Origin: Symbiodinium natans
Taxonomy: Eukaryota > Sar > Dinophyceae > Suessiales > Symbiodiniaceae
Assembly (NCBI GenBank): GCA_905221605.1
Contig: CAJNDS010002410.1
Span: forward strand, 369,552-433,551
DNA length: 64,000 nucleotides
Direction: 5' to 3'
Part shown: one piece after another, positions 29,270 to 40,680 of the stretch
Layout: each line of letters begins with the position of its first letter
Numbering within the stretch: the first letter of the stretch is position 1
The notes under the pieces: generated by a model
The model's input: the letters and a program-made list of their open reading frames with translations, nothing else
Databases searched by the model: none
What the model was told of the DNA's origin: nothing
Translations under genes and position numbers: made by a program

Positions 29270-30502
29270 GGGTTTTCACCTTGAGCAGCTCGACGCAGTC
29301 AGCACAGGCTTCTCTTAGGAGCGAACCGGACTGCTTTGAAGAGCTGCTACCGCCATCATGTCTGAGATGACTTCGATGGCCTATCATATGCCAAATGTGC
29401 CAGGCGGAAACGCCTAACTGGATTTACTATGCTGGCTCCTAGCAAAACAGCGTATTGCATGGTCGCTCGAGTGGGGCGCTCTGCACTGCACTTTGCAAGC
29501 ACGCGTCATGGGCTGGGAACTCGCTGTGTCGTTTTCATGCTTTTTGCGGACATATGAGCATTATTGTTGAGTGAGCTGAGCGCACGGAGTTTAATGTACA
29601 GTCCACAAATGTTAGCATGAATTTTCTTTTGCAGCTTGGAGGAGTTTTGTCGTAGACAGGGAGGGCTTACAGTGCTTTGTGCTTGCTTGTTTTGTCCGTG
29701 AAGTGCGGCGGCCAAGTTTTCTCTCGAGGCCCGCCCGCCCTCCCTGGGTTTTCACCTTGAGCAGCTCGACGCAGTCAGCACAGGCTTCTCTTAGGAGCGA
29801 ACCGGACTGCTTTGAAGAGCTGCTACCGCCATCATGTCTGAGATGACTTCGATGGCCTATCATATGCCAAATGTGCCAGGCGGAAACGCCTAACTGGATT
29901 TACTATGCTGGCTCCTAGCAAAACAGCGTATTGCATGGTCGCTCGAGTGGGGCGCTCTGCACTGCACTTTGCAAGCACGCGTCATGGGCTGGGAACTCGC
30001 TGTGTCGTTTTCATGCTTTTTGCGGACATATGAGCATTATTGTTGAGTGAGCTGAGCGCACGGAGTTTAATGTACAGTCCACAAATGTTAGCATGAATTT
30101 TCTTTTGCAGCTTGGAGGAGTTTTGTCGTAGACAGGGAGGGCTTACAGTGCTTTGTGCTTGCTTGTTTTGTCCGTGAAGTGCGGCGGCCAAGTTTTCTCT
30201 CGAGGCCCGCCCGCCCTCCCTGGGTTTTCACCTTGAGCAGCTCGACGCAGTCAGCACAGGCTTCTCTTAGGAGCGAACCGGACTGCTTTGAAGAGCTGCT
30301 ACCGCCATCATGTCTGAGATGACTTCGATGGCCTATCATATGCCAAATGTGCCAGGCGGAAACGCCTAACTGGATTTACTATGCTGGCTCCTAGCAAAAC
30401 AGCGTATTGCATGGTCGCTCGAGTGGGGCGCTCTGCACTGCACTTTGCAAGCACGCGTCATGGGCTGGGAACTCGCTGTGTCGTTTTCATGCTTTTTGCG
30501 GA
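29270..30502. repeat. 476-bp tandem repeat, 2.6 copies
   Basis: Unit starts at 29270, 29746 and 30222 (GGGTTTTCACCTTGAGCAG); the third ends at 30502. The units look identical where compared. Each full unit contains the two blocks found at 18987-19035. Direct repeats just after the recombinase recall the split repeats (A1...B1-A2-B2) of Ngaro/PAT-type YR elements. The first unit also differs in its left junction (GTGTGGG rather than CCTGGG). Confidence 0.85.
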
Positions 30503-31693
30503 GGACCCTTTCGAAGGAAACTCTAGATTAAAAAATCGACGAAGTGCTTCAAGCTTGGTTGGCCACAGAAGCCGAGAGGCCTGTGTGGCATCCAGGAAAT
30601 GCACGGGAGGTGCGTCTGGCTGAAACGCGCAAAATTGGCGCTGCCCGATCCCTCCAGGTTGACTCTCACAAAAGCATTGATGGTGGGCGTTTGCTCCTTT
30701 CGGGCAGCTTCGAGGCGAGTCGCCGGGCAGAAGCCACCCACGCGCACAAGTGTGACTTATCCAATAGTCCTTGTATCACAGGCAAGACTCAGGAAACCCC
30801 AGCACATGGGCAGACCAGCTGCGCGCTCAGGGGGTGAGCCTCAAATGCCAACAAAAGGGCTTCCATCCAGTGATCCGGATCACCAATGCTCGTCGATGTC
30901 GTTCCTGTTCAAAGCCCGAATCGCAAATGCGATTGTGTGCCAGAGAACAAAAACCACCATTACGCAATTATCTGAAAAAGTTGGCAGCCTGAAGATTGGG
31001 TTCACGGAGGCATGCAATGTCCCACTGGTGTCTTACCCTCCGCATGTTCATTTTTTTTCGGCTTAATGTCGTCGCCCAAAGGCGAAGAGTTTGAAGTGAA
31101 CTCATTTTTGGCTTGAATGCGCTGTGTTCAAAAGAGCACAGTCCGGTCACAAATGGGTCAGTTTGCGGGTCGTCGGCATTTTTTGATGCAGGTTGTTAAG
31201 GTTCGAACAGAGAGTTTCCACATCCAAAGTTCGAATGCAGACAAAAACAGCCCGACTCTTCATCCACAGGCTTGCAGTGAAGCACCCCAATGTGGTGCTC
31301 CAGCAGGATGAACGTTGCCACATTGCCAACAACAACGGCTTTCAGCCGGTGGGCAAGGGCCCAGCCCTTGCTTTTTGTGCCTTCTCCATTGTCCAGACTG
31401 CCAAGTTGTTGATTTGGTCTTGCACCGCCTCAGACGCAGTGACTGGTGTGTCTTTTTTCCGTTTTCCTTCTTGTCTTCTTTCCACTGATGAGCCATGACA
31501 CGCGCCGAACTCGACACAAATCATGCTGGCGGTGCGGGTGGCCATGGCCGCGGCTCCCAGTCTCCAGATGGCACACGCACGTCGCTTGTTGTGTCCACTG
31601 TCAGAGTACATGTGTGTATGCCGATCATTCTGTCATGAGTCGACCACCTCAATCACACAGCGGCGTTGCAGGCTGTGCTCCACAATCGCGCAC
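30503..31693. other. Region without a supported gene
   Basis: Several frames of 60-155 residues overlap on both strands, but none shows a domain, a transmembrane pattern or consistent composition. Confidence 0.4.
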
Positions 31694-31900
31694 ATGGAAG
31701 GCATGCCAGGCGTCAATGTGGAATTCTTCGAGTTTGCCGAATGTCCAACTGCATCCCATCCCTGTGGAAACATGGAAATTGTTGTTCGCCTTCGTAAAGA
31801 GGCAACTTCCAACGACCGGGCTGGCTTGCTTGGTGAAATCTTGAATCGCATCCGGCCAGTTCTAGACCCACAACTGGATTTTAACTTTGAAATTGCGTGA
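31694..31900 (+). CDS. Possible exon of an unknown protein
   Basis: The end of this frame (VEFFEFAECPTASHPC and later EIVVRLRKEATSNDRAGLLG) has coding-like composition up to a stop at 31900. A second short stretch at 32052-32288 (MDTWDVECRVGWGAVLGSLF) also reads plausibly. No family recognised. Confidence 0.25.
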   Translation: MEGMPGVNVEFFEFAECPTASHPCGNMEIVVRLRKEATSNDRAGLLGEILNRIRPVLDPQLDFNFEIA

Positions 31901-32760
31901 AGATTCACAGACGTTTTTGTGCATTGTTGGACCATAGAAACTCTAACGTTGCACGGAGGACCGCACGCGCGGCGACAAGGGTGTTTCAAAAGATCTCTGG
32001 CATCCACCAAGTTGACCTTGTTCGAGTCGCTCAGCGGATGCGCGTCTGGACTTGGACACATGGGATGTTGAATGTAGGGTTGGATGGGGCGCCGTTCTCG
32101 GTTCCCTGTTTGCATTTAACATTTTGAAAATGGATGCGCTGAAAGCCTGGTTTCGTGTGGGTTTTCTGGTTCAAACTTGGATCAAAATTTTATTCTACTC
32201 AAATGACGTGGCAGTGCCTCACGGAACTGATCCACATGATACTCGTCACGTGAAAGCTTTGGCGGATCTCTATGTCGCCGGTAATTGAACGTTGGAGCAG
32301 TTTGAGCGTCAGAAGTCGCTCTTCAGAGGTGCCAAGTCCCTGGCGATTTTTGCGGCGATCCTGCTGCGAGTAGGCGAGATAGGGTGAAGAATCGCTCCTG
32401 GTCACGCTCTCCACCATGTTTGACCTGGATTTTGGAATCAGGCCAGCTCTTGCGCTTCGCAATTCGAATCGTTTTGCGCATGCCTTGCTGGGGTGCAAGT
32501 AGTCAAGCGATTGCAAAGGGGTGTTTGACTTTTGGATCGCGGCTCATGATCGTTCGAGGACTCGTTTTTCTGTATGCATTTGTGTCATATAGCTGGCAGA
32601 GGCAGCAAAAACGAAAAACAAAGTTCGTCGAACGAACTCACCACATGTCACATGACGGCCTGAAATCTCCACCATGCTTCACACAATATGAAGGCATGGG
32701 CCATGAGATGACGAATCAAACATCAACGATCGACATGCTCGGTTGGCTCTTTGCGTGGGC
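31901..32760. other. Region without a clear gene
   Basis: Apart from the weak frame at 32052-32288, nothing is seen. Confidence 0.4.
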
Positions 32761-35173
32761 TAGCTAGTCAACCTCCAAGATCTCTCCATTGTTGAGTTTC
32801 ACTTTGACCTTTCCCGAAGGGTCTGAAACCTTAGCGATGTAGTTTACCATGGCATTTTAACCTGTGGTCTTTGGCTCCACCCTTTTGTAGTTGCCGATCG
32901 GCCGTTGCTTCTTCCTCCGGAGTTCCGTGTTCATCAAGAGCCTGTGATTATCGAAAGCGTATCCAAATTTGTAAGTCAGTGGAAGTGGATCTTTTCCTTT
33001 TAGCGGAAGGATGAACGGTGGGGCCAGATTCAGGCTGTCGTTGCAGCTAGGCGCACCGGGAGCCAGAACTTCTCTGGCGTTAGGTAACGCACCCCACTTC
33101 TTAAGCCTCGAACGCCATTTGACCACACCCTATATAGCATCGGAGAGGCCCAATGCATGTTCCAGCGCCCTGCACGGCAGGGGAACTCGACGTCCACCCA
33201 ATCGCAGGATGTCGTGAAAATCTCCTCGGCGTGGTCCATCTGCAATGTTGCTGGAGGTGGGAACACGTAGGAAAGAGGCGTTGATATCCTCTTCTTCCAC
33301 TGCAGCGTGTATGATGGCTGCTCCTTCCTCTTTCCTTGTAAAACTGAAGCGCTCTAGCTGCGTCATTGTCAATGAAGACGAGGAGGTCTCAGTTTTAAAG
33401 GAGGTTTCCCCACATTTGCAGGGAGATGAAATACGGTAGGGTTTCGCATTCGTACACGAGCTGCTGCTTGCCAACACGCTGTGCCCACTCGGCCGCTGCG
33501 TTGGGTAAAAGAGTTCCTCCCCAGGCCACGGGCCCTGCGCCAAGCCACAAAACGCCGCCGAAGCCGCAGGCAAGACTGGGAGCGGATACGTCCCACTCGC
33601 ATGCTCCGTCGAGCCACAGGTGAAACGTACTAACTGGCTGTATGGAGAAAACTCTAGGGGTAGCATCCAGGACCCGTTTGGGTGGATATCTTACCGGGGC
33701 TGGCTGCATCGGTGGAGGGGGAAACGTCCTGTTGTTCCGCGAAAACTAGCCGACCGCGCAAACGTTGCGCTTCTTCAAAGGTGATCCTGCCCCTATGGCT
33801 AATTTCCTCGATTGTTTGCTTCCACTCAGCGACTCGCTGAGGGGTGTTGCTAACCATGACCATTCCTTCCGTTTGTCTGGTCAAGTCCACGCGGACGGCA
33901 AGAACGTGAAAGACTGAACAGAAAAGGGCGGTTTTCCCTTTTTTTTGGGGGCAACGTGCCAACCCAGTTTTTGAAACAGGCCAAGGCAGCACGGCTGGCC
34001 AGAAAGAAATAACTTCGCACGAGACGCTCGTGGATACTAAAGGTAACCAGACCGACGCGGTCGAACGCGAGGCCTCTTCTCGTGAAGGCTTGCTGAAGCT
34101 TGAAATCAGTGGCGACGTCCACATCGTTTCTCTTCAGTGTGATCTCCCCGTTTTCGATGGCGAAGAAGTCTTTGTCGCGCCGCACGGCGGCGACCTCTGC
34201 GTCTCGACTGACGCACGCAGACGGAGGAATATAGCGCACGAGCCCGTCGTGCATCATGGCCGCCGCGCGGTCTAGGTCTCCTTCCATGAGAACGCCGGTC
34301 AGGCGCGTGAACACGGGCCACACGGTGGCACTGGTCACACTCATGGTGGTCGTGGCACTTACGCCTGAACGGCTGCTCGTCACGTTCGCAGCGGTTGCCA
34401 CAAAAGGTGCAGGGCCACTGGCACGCGAGCGAGCCGTGTAACGCCGGCTTCTTAGCAAGGCGGCACTGGTTCCGATAGCACGGCCACGTTTCCATGGACG
34501 CCATGGTGCTTGGTAGGGTATTGTTCTGGGGGAAACGCGGACGTACGAGGTCCGGGTGTTGTCGCCACTGCTCATCGTACGGGTTGTTTGGCCACGCCCA
34601 GACAGTGCCCGAGAGCGCGAGCTGGTCCATCAGGGGCGGCGGCTCGCGGCCAACACGGGGCCGGGGCGCCTGGGAGATCTCTTGCTCAGGCTCTGCTTCG
34701 TCAGAGCTGGAGTTGATAACACTAGCGGGCACGGCCTGCGTCTGGGCGCCCTCAACTTGAGGCACGGTCTGGAACGTCCAGACTGCTCTCCGAGGACTCA
34801 CTGTGGGAATCGTCCCACGTGGTCGCGAAGCAGTGCTGTAGGTAGCACAGATTGCGATTAGAAAGCTCTTCTCTCATTGCTTGGACAAGAACGTCTTGTT
34901 CGACCTCCTTGAGGAAACATAGAGCGTCGCTGGCACGGACGATATCCGACGAAACGTTCGCCGGGGCCGTAGAGTCACTCCCCGACCACGGGTACGGGGA
35001 CAATGTGGAGCACTCCGTACGTCCACCATGGGTGGTATCCGGGTGAACGTCACCCTGGTCACCCTCACTAACATCAGCAGGGATAGCGGCGGACGCCGCC
35101 GCTCCTGGCGCAGCAGAAACGGGGCAGACGCTGCCGCCGCGTCCTGCGTTTTGCGTCCCTGTTTAGGACTCAT
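32761..35173 (-). pseudogene. Degenerate DIRS-class retroelement with internal RT deletion
   Basis: Coding remnants in minus-strand order: a Gag-like start (MSPKQGRKTQDAAAASAP, 35173); a helical part (LKEVEQDVLVQAMREELSN); an acidic, then Cys/His zinc-knuckle-like part (FCGNRCERDEQPFRRKCH) to about 34310; a region of the kind that precedes RT (FKLQQAFTRRGLAFDRVGL); then an abrupt join at about 33930-33960 to the RT thumb (ISHRGRITFEEAQRLRGRLV). RNase H follows, with FHLWLDGACEWD, LVYECETLPYFISL, LLVFIDNDAARALQF and VPTSSNIADGPRRGDF spread over three frames. A tail to 32770 ends NGEILEVD. The RT palm, including the Asp pair, is missing and no recombinase follows, so the copy is dead. Confidence 0.68.
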
Positions 35174-35949
35174 GGCACAATAGCGCGGAAGGGCTCTACG
35201 GCGTCTACACAGACAGAAAAGAAAAACAGGAAGCTACGCTTCGAGCTTCAAACGACTGCAAGGGGCAACGTTTCCCTCCACCTCTGTCTTAACAACGTGT
35301 TAGGCAAACGTTGCCTGCATTCGTTTACATTGACGATAGAGCACAATCACGCACGCGTGAAGGAAGCGCAAATAAACTTTGGCATTCCAGATGCTTCCAC
35401 TTCAAACTCGTCATGGACAGGTCCTTGTCCTCCAGAGTCTTTAAGTTTAGGGCTCGGGGCCTCCTAGACCTTAGACCCTAAACCCTAAACCCTAAACATA
35501 AAAAGCTTGCAGGGGAGTAGCTTTCAGAATCCAAGAACCCAGACCCACACTGTTGAAAACCATGGCTTCTACGCCATCTTCCCACTCTGCTAAACAAAAC
35601 GGGCTCGGTCTAACTTTTCCTGCTCTCGCACTGGGGGCGGTGCTTAAGCCTGTCGGACAAACATGCATGGTTTCATGCTGTTCTGTGACTGTCCTACTTC
35701 GGCTGTTCATGCTCCTACATGGGACACTCATGCACTATGTGACAAACGAACACCCCGCCTCAGAAATTTCTTACGGATTTCGTGCTTACTGTCGATTACT
35801 TGAAACTGTCAGGGACTTTCGTCTCCATTCCTGGGTCTTTTACCTGACAGTAGGCTTCCTTGCTACTCGGCCTGCACTCAGCGTCTAGTCTCCAGGTCCT
35901 CACGAACTTGCAGGCAGGTAGGTTGTTGCTCAGTCACACTTGCTCACCA
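35174..35949. other. Spacer with short telomere-like array
   Basis: Four CCCTAAA-type units lie at 35470-35499. No supported gene; the frame at 35553-35888 plus has no domain or clear coding sign. Confidence 0.5.
35470..35499. repeat. Short interstitial telomere-like repeat
   Basis: (CCCTAAA)n, about four units, the reverse of TTTAGGG. Confidence 0.85.
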
Positions 35950-37106
35950 TGACTCTCACTGCCCAGCGCAGCGGCCGTTTTTTTGGATAGCTCGTGGCCG
36001 AGTGGCGCGCCGAGTACCTGGAGCCCCTGCTGCGCGGGCGGGAGGGACCAGTCGCCAACCCAGACGGACTCCTTGTTTTTAGATTTTTTAGCTGCTTGGC
36101 AGCCAGGCGAGGTATGCATGGGTTGTGCCCAGTCCGAACAAAGGCAGGCAATCCATGTGACTGCTGCGGCAGCACCCTCCAGTGGGGGCGCGGAGGCCCT
36201 CGGCTGCCTCCGGTCAGTGAAGGGGTCCTACGGAGCCTGCGAGGCCCTGCTCCTCCAGCTTGATGCCTGAACACAGTCTTCGGACGGCGCGGCTTGCCTG
36301 GCGGTGTGGTGGACTCGGCCTGCGTTCTGCATGTGCAGACCGTCCCGCTGCGCACTGGGCTTCCTGGTATGGAACTTTTCCCGTCGTCCAGGCTCGGGCA
36401 CCCGGGGTGCTGAACGCTTGCTCAGTGCCCTCGATGGCAGAATCCATTGCTCTCTGCCGCCGCTGCCAACAGCGCGCAGGAGTGCCTTTGCGAACTTGTT
36501 TTCGCAGCGCCTGTGAGGCCAGCCGTCCTTGACGTCGCGGCAGCGCCCAAAGCACGAGAGGGGGGGGCTGACCCGGGCAATGCCTTGCAGGGCTGGCAGC
36601 GGCGAGCCGCCCGAGCGTGCGATGAGTGCGCGTCGGAGAAGACGCACCTTTCTGACCTTCCACCTGCGTCCCGCGCGCGGCTGCTCTCGCCAGCAGGGCC
36701 TCGTTCTGCTCGTCGTGCTTTCACCGTCTCGCCCACCCACGAGGCCGTGCGCATAGTGCCTAGTTCTGTGTCCTGCTACTCCGCGCTGCCGCCTTGTCGT
36801 CATCGGGCTTGAGGTTTGGGGGTGCTTCGGCGCTGAAGCAGCCACCTTCCTGCGCCTGCGTGCGCCCCACCGGGCTGCGACCGTCCCGGCGCACTTGCGA
36901 CCCACGGCCCGGGCAGCGTGGGTCCCGCTGGACTGCGCTGCTCGCAGTCGCGGGCAGCGCTCCTTCGCCAGATTCGTTAGCTCCCTCCTTGAGCTGCGCC
37001 TTGCGGGCGAGGACAATGGCGACGACAGCGAGCCCGAGCTTCATGAGCTCCTCGCTGACGGGCGCTGGGAAGGGCCGGTCGCCGCAAGCCGCCTCCCTGC
37101 CCGCTG
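35950..37106 (+). pseudogene. Decayed LINE 3' portion, fragment 1
   Basis: Plus-strand remnants in changing frames match the conserved order of the C-terminal region of dinoflagellate LINE proteins as I recall it: LAWRCGGLGLRSACADRPAA and HWASWYGTFPVVQARAPG (about 36290-36410), LQGWQRRAARACDE, RLLSPAGPRSARRAFTVSPT (about 36680), RLVVIGLEVWGCFGAEAATF (about 36790), and the end SLLELRLAGEDNGDDSEPE...HELLADGRWEG before a stop at 37106. Frameshifts are frequent. Long minus-strand frames here are shadows caused by high GC. Confidence 0.65.
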
Positions 37107-37850
37107 ACTCCCCCCCCGGTGACCCCACATTCCGGCAGGCGGAGAAAAGGTCCGAGAAAAAAGGACAGAGCATCGAAAAAAGTGTCTTTCTTGCGGTCAG
37201 CAACTACAAAACAAATGAATCAACCGGCGCGGGGGAAAAATAAGAGTTTGTTTTGCACCTCCATGCACGCTGCATTTTGGTGGGGGATTCCAACGTGTAC
37301 TTGCCTGAGATCATGGGTTGTGGGAGCGAACGATCATGAACATTGCAAATGCCTGAGTTGCAGAAACCAGCGCGCGGATTGTGGTCGCGTAATTCCGAAT
37401 CTGGGTGACTTTGTCCGCAATCTTGTGGTACATGAGGGTCAAAGTCAGATTGCTGTTAGCTACCCGTAGTGACCACAAGCTCAAAAAAAATCTTTTTTTT
37501 TAATCTTTGCATTGTCCGCCGCCGAGTGTGGAAGTTGCTACACGTGTGCGTGCGTTTTTGCCCCATGTTTCCGCATTGGAGGAATGTTTGGTCACACCGC
37601 CTGCAGTGGTACATGCCGTTATTGACCACTTCTCGGATGATGCCCTGCTGGTTGTTTTTTCCCAGTGGAGGGTCAACGCTCCTGCCGCTACTGCCACGCA
37701 AGTGCCGCGCACATGAGCTGAGGGTTTGGAACCCAGGAGCAGTACTTGACACGTTTTGTGCCGTTGTCTAGCTATTTGAGTTTTGACGCCGACGGATGTT
37801 TGACTTCCTGTGTTATCGTAAAAAGGCGCGAAGGAAATTTTTTTCTCGGG
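37107..37850. other. Spacer between LINE fragments
   Basis: No supported gene. A-rich words at 37139-37240 may be the worn 3' tail of fragment 1. Confidence 0.4.
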
Positions 37851-37857
37851 TCCCAGC

Positions 37858-38402
37858 CGACGATCGGCGCCGCTTGGATCTCATCGTCTACGGCGCCACC
37901 CCACTGGGTCTCGCCTTATGTTGAGATGCAACCCTCGTGTCCCCGCTTGCGCGCACAAGTCTCCCACAGCCTTGCGCGGCGGAGACCGATGGGGCGGCGC
38001 TTCGGGTGGCGGAGAGACGCAAGCGGGCAGCCTACCCAGAACTCGCAAGGGGCGGCCCGCAGAGGCTGGTCGTGCTCGGGGCCGAAGTGGGAGGCCGCTG
38101 GAATGGAGGCGCGCTGCGGTTCGTCCGAGATCTGCTCCGTTTGCGCGCGTGCCGCGCGCCCCCCACAGTTCGGCAAGCAGCGGCAGCGGGCTGGGCGAGA
38201 AGGTGGTGGAGCGTGCTGTCGGTCGCTGTGCAAGCGGCCGTCGGCACCACTGCCCTTGGCCAGGCGCCCTGCGTCTCGGCAGGCTCGGACTTCACGCCGC
38301 TGCCGCGGGACCGAATCCTGGAGCCGGGCGTAACAGCGGCAACTAGCCGCCTGCCCATGCGGCCTTGAGACCACGAGTCGGCGTCGAAGAAAAAAAAAAA
38401 AA
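37858..38402 (+). pseudogene. LINE 3' end with poly(A), fragment 2
   Basis: Frame from about 37861: DRRRLDLIVYGATPLGLALC, one TGA, DATLVSPLARTSLPQPC, DGAALRVAERRKRAAYPEL, LVVLGAEVGGRWNGGALRF and AGWARRWWSVLSVAVQ. The EVGGRW and RW blocks are those seen in degraded form in fragment 1. A run of 13 A ends the copy near 38402. This is a 5'-truncated insertion. Confidence 0.78.
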
Positions 38403-40680
38403 TTACGAAAGTGACTGACCGTTAGGGCCACTGCTGCTGCTTTTCTGTTTCCACGGGGGGCCAGGGCCCGCAGTGGGGTTCCGCGGTGGAGTGGCATCAT
38501 CTCCGTTGTGGCGCAGCATGTCCTCGAGCTTCCCATGCCATCGGAGCCTGGCCCACCTGAGGCGAGGCCCCAGTGCCCAACCACCTGCCAGGCCGTCGGT
38601 AATTTGTTCCCGCAAGAAGGCGAGGAAAAACAAATATTTATGATCGACGTTGTTCGGTGACTGTCGTTGTTGGGCGACAAGTGATGCTGTTCATGAATTT
38701 GGATTTTCAAATGTTGGCCCGACCGTTGTGTCGCTGTGCGGCTCAAGGAGGACACGGCAGTAGAACTGCCCAAGCTTATGACATTTGGTGTACCCTTCAC
38801 CGACCATGCATCTACGTCGAATATCAAACCGTGAGAATGAGAGCAAAAGAAGATAGAGTAGGGCATGAGATCCATGCATGGTGGGACTGGTGCCAAACTC
38901 AGTCGTCCAGTGTGTCAGTAATCCGTTCGCGTGCGGGCGCGTGCGCGTGCGCGTGAACCGTTTCAGCTTGTGCAGTGTACGGTGGAGATGGGCGTACGTG
39001 CGACATGTCAGCAATATGTTGACGACAGTGCATGTTGTGCCGTTTTGTATCAGCCACCAGCGTTCCTGCCCTGTCTCTGGGCGCCTCAGGTCATGGTTCA
39101 TTACGATTTCCGACACAACTTTCACAGCATTTAGCAGTTTTCTTTGGAACATCCCGTGACATGAAAACATGCATTCGCAACAGCAGATTCGATAGCCATG
39201 TGGTTCCATGTGTGCGTTCAAGCCATGTGCATCAGTGAGCAAGGCGGCTGCGGCCTGCGTTTGTATGTATTTGTTTGGGCAAAGACTCTGGCCAGCTCGC
39301 TGTGCAGGTTGGCAGACCTTCTGCAGATCTTGCTCCGAAGACTTTCTTGAACGATGCTGCTGAGTGTGCACATTCACGACGACGACCGTCGCAAACATCC
39401 GTGGCATCACTAAATGTGCAGCAGGACCACGCGTTTTATGCCTTGGCCTGTCGCTTGCAAGGTGCCTGGACATCGTTCACCGTTGAAGAATGCGAAGGTA
39501 GCTGTGTCGCACAGTGGTTCCAGCTCCCGTGGCCTGTCGGAAAGTTGGTTCTACTTCTGCGGGGTCATGCTTCTGCCCGTGCGATCCCGTGCGATCGTGC
39601 GAATGCATCATTTCGAGGATTGCGTGCTTCGTCCGCTCCAAAAGCGTCAGGGAGCCGTGAGGCATCACAACATGTCACGCTTGAAGAAGAAAGTGAACCA
39701 GTGCATGCCGTTGGCCATGAACGTGCCCCGAGTTGTGGCGCTCGTAGGCAGCAGGCCCTTCGGCCCAGCAGCTGGCAGGCCGGGAATTTCATCATTTTTT
39801 CCAAATCCAGTTGTTTATCAGATATTATTAATCATGACTTGATGTCGATGCGCAGAGGCCGCAGGCGGGCCTCCAACACCCATGCGTCGGTCATAGCGCA
39901 GGCTTTGAAACCAGCATTGTTGCAAGTAGTGCCTGGGCCGCCTGGGCTTCGATGTGTTCTCGCATGTGCAAGTGGCATGCGGCGTGTTTCTGTTGTTGTA
40001 TTTGCCGATCGAGGATCCACAGCCACCTCGCAAAGAATGCATGTCGACATCGTACTTTTCGCCGGTTGCTGTGCGAAATAGGTGCTTGCACAGAAAAGCA
40101 TTGAAGTATGATCCGGCGCGGCACATGAGGCTTCGACGTCAGAGCCGACGTCGCCGACAAGTGGCCCCAGGGCTGCAGCGTCGGATTGTCCAGCTGCTAA
40201 GGCTGTACTTTGTGCTTTGCACCGGGCAGATCCGGGCAAAAATAATGCAACTTTAGAGGTTCACAGTAGATGCGGGTATATGTATGCAAGCATGTGTCAA
40301 CGGTGAGATTGTGCAATTGTACGTTTCTTACGGCTCTGACCTGGCAGGATGAACTGGCAGCCATGCGCTTGCGCTTTGAGGCACAAGACACATGCCATGC
40401 CGTCCCATTCCAGATGTGTGTTTACAGATGTTTGCTGGTTGAGAGGCCCAAATGACACAAAACAACGCAAACAGTCATACAACACAAGCAAAATGCAAGC
40501 AGGAGCAGCGTGGCATCGTGTGCCAGGGGTGGCCCGCAGTCTTCTGCTTTGTTAGGAAAAAGTCACCACCTTGTTCAAGTGATTTCAGTTTGTGTTCCGT
40601 TCAGCAAGCGAAGTTGTTGCTAGGACTGCTAAGAGCATTTTCCGACAGCATTGTGTGATCAGCGGACATGGATTGGCCTC
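38403..40680. other. Region without a supported gene
   Basis: Frames up to 268 residues exist on both strands (for example 39275-40081 plus), but they overlap each other and show no domain. A GCGTGC-rich stretch lies at 38925-38957. Confidence 0.4.

Noticed and set aside
29612-30339. Repeated 83-codon minus-strand frames
   Set aside because: They merely reflect the 476-bp repeat; no coding sign.
36228-37203. Long minus-strand frames, including one starting MKLGLAVVAIVLA that looks like a signal peptide
   Set aside because: The plus strand carries matching LINE protein blocks over the same interval; the minus frames are GC-driven shadows.
38691-40081. Frames of 260 and 268 codons on opposite strands as genes
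   Set aside because: No domain, mixed composition, and they overlap other equally open frames.
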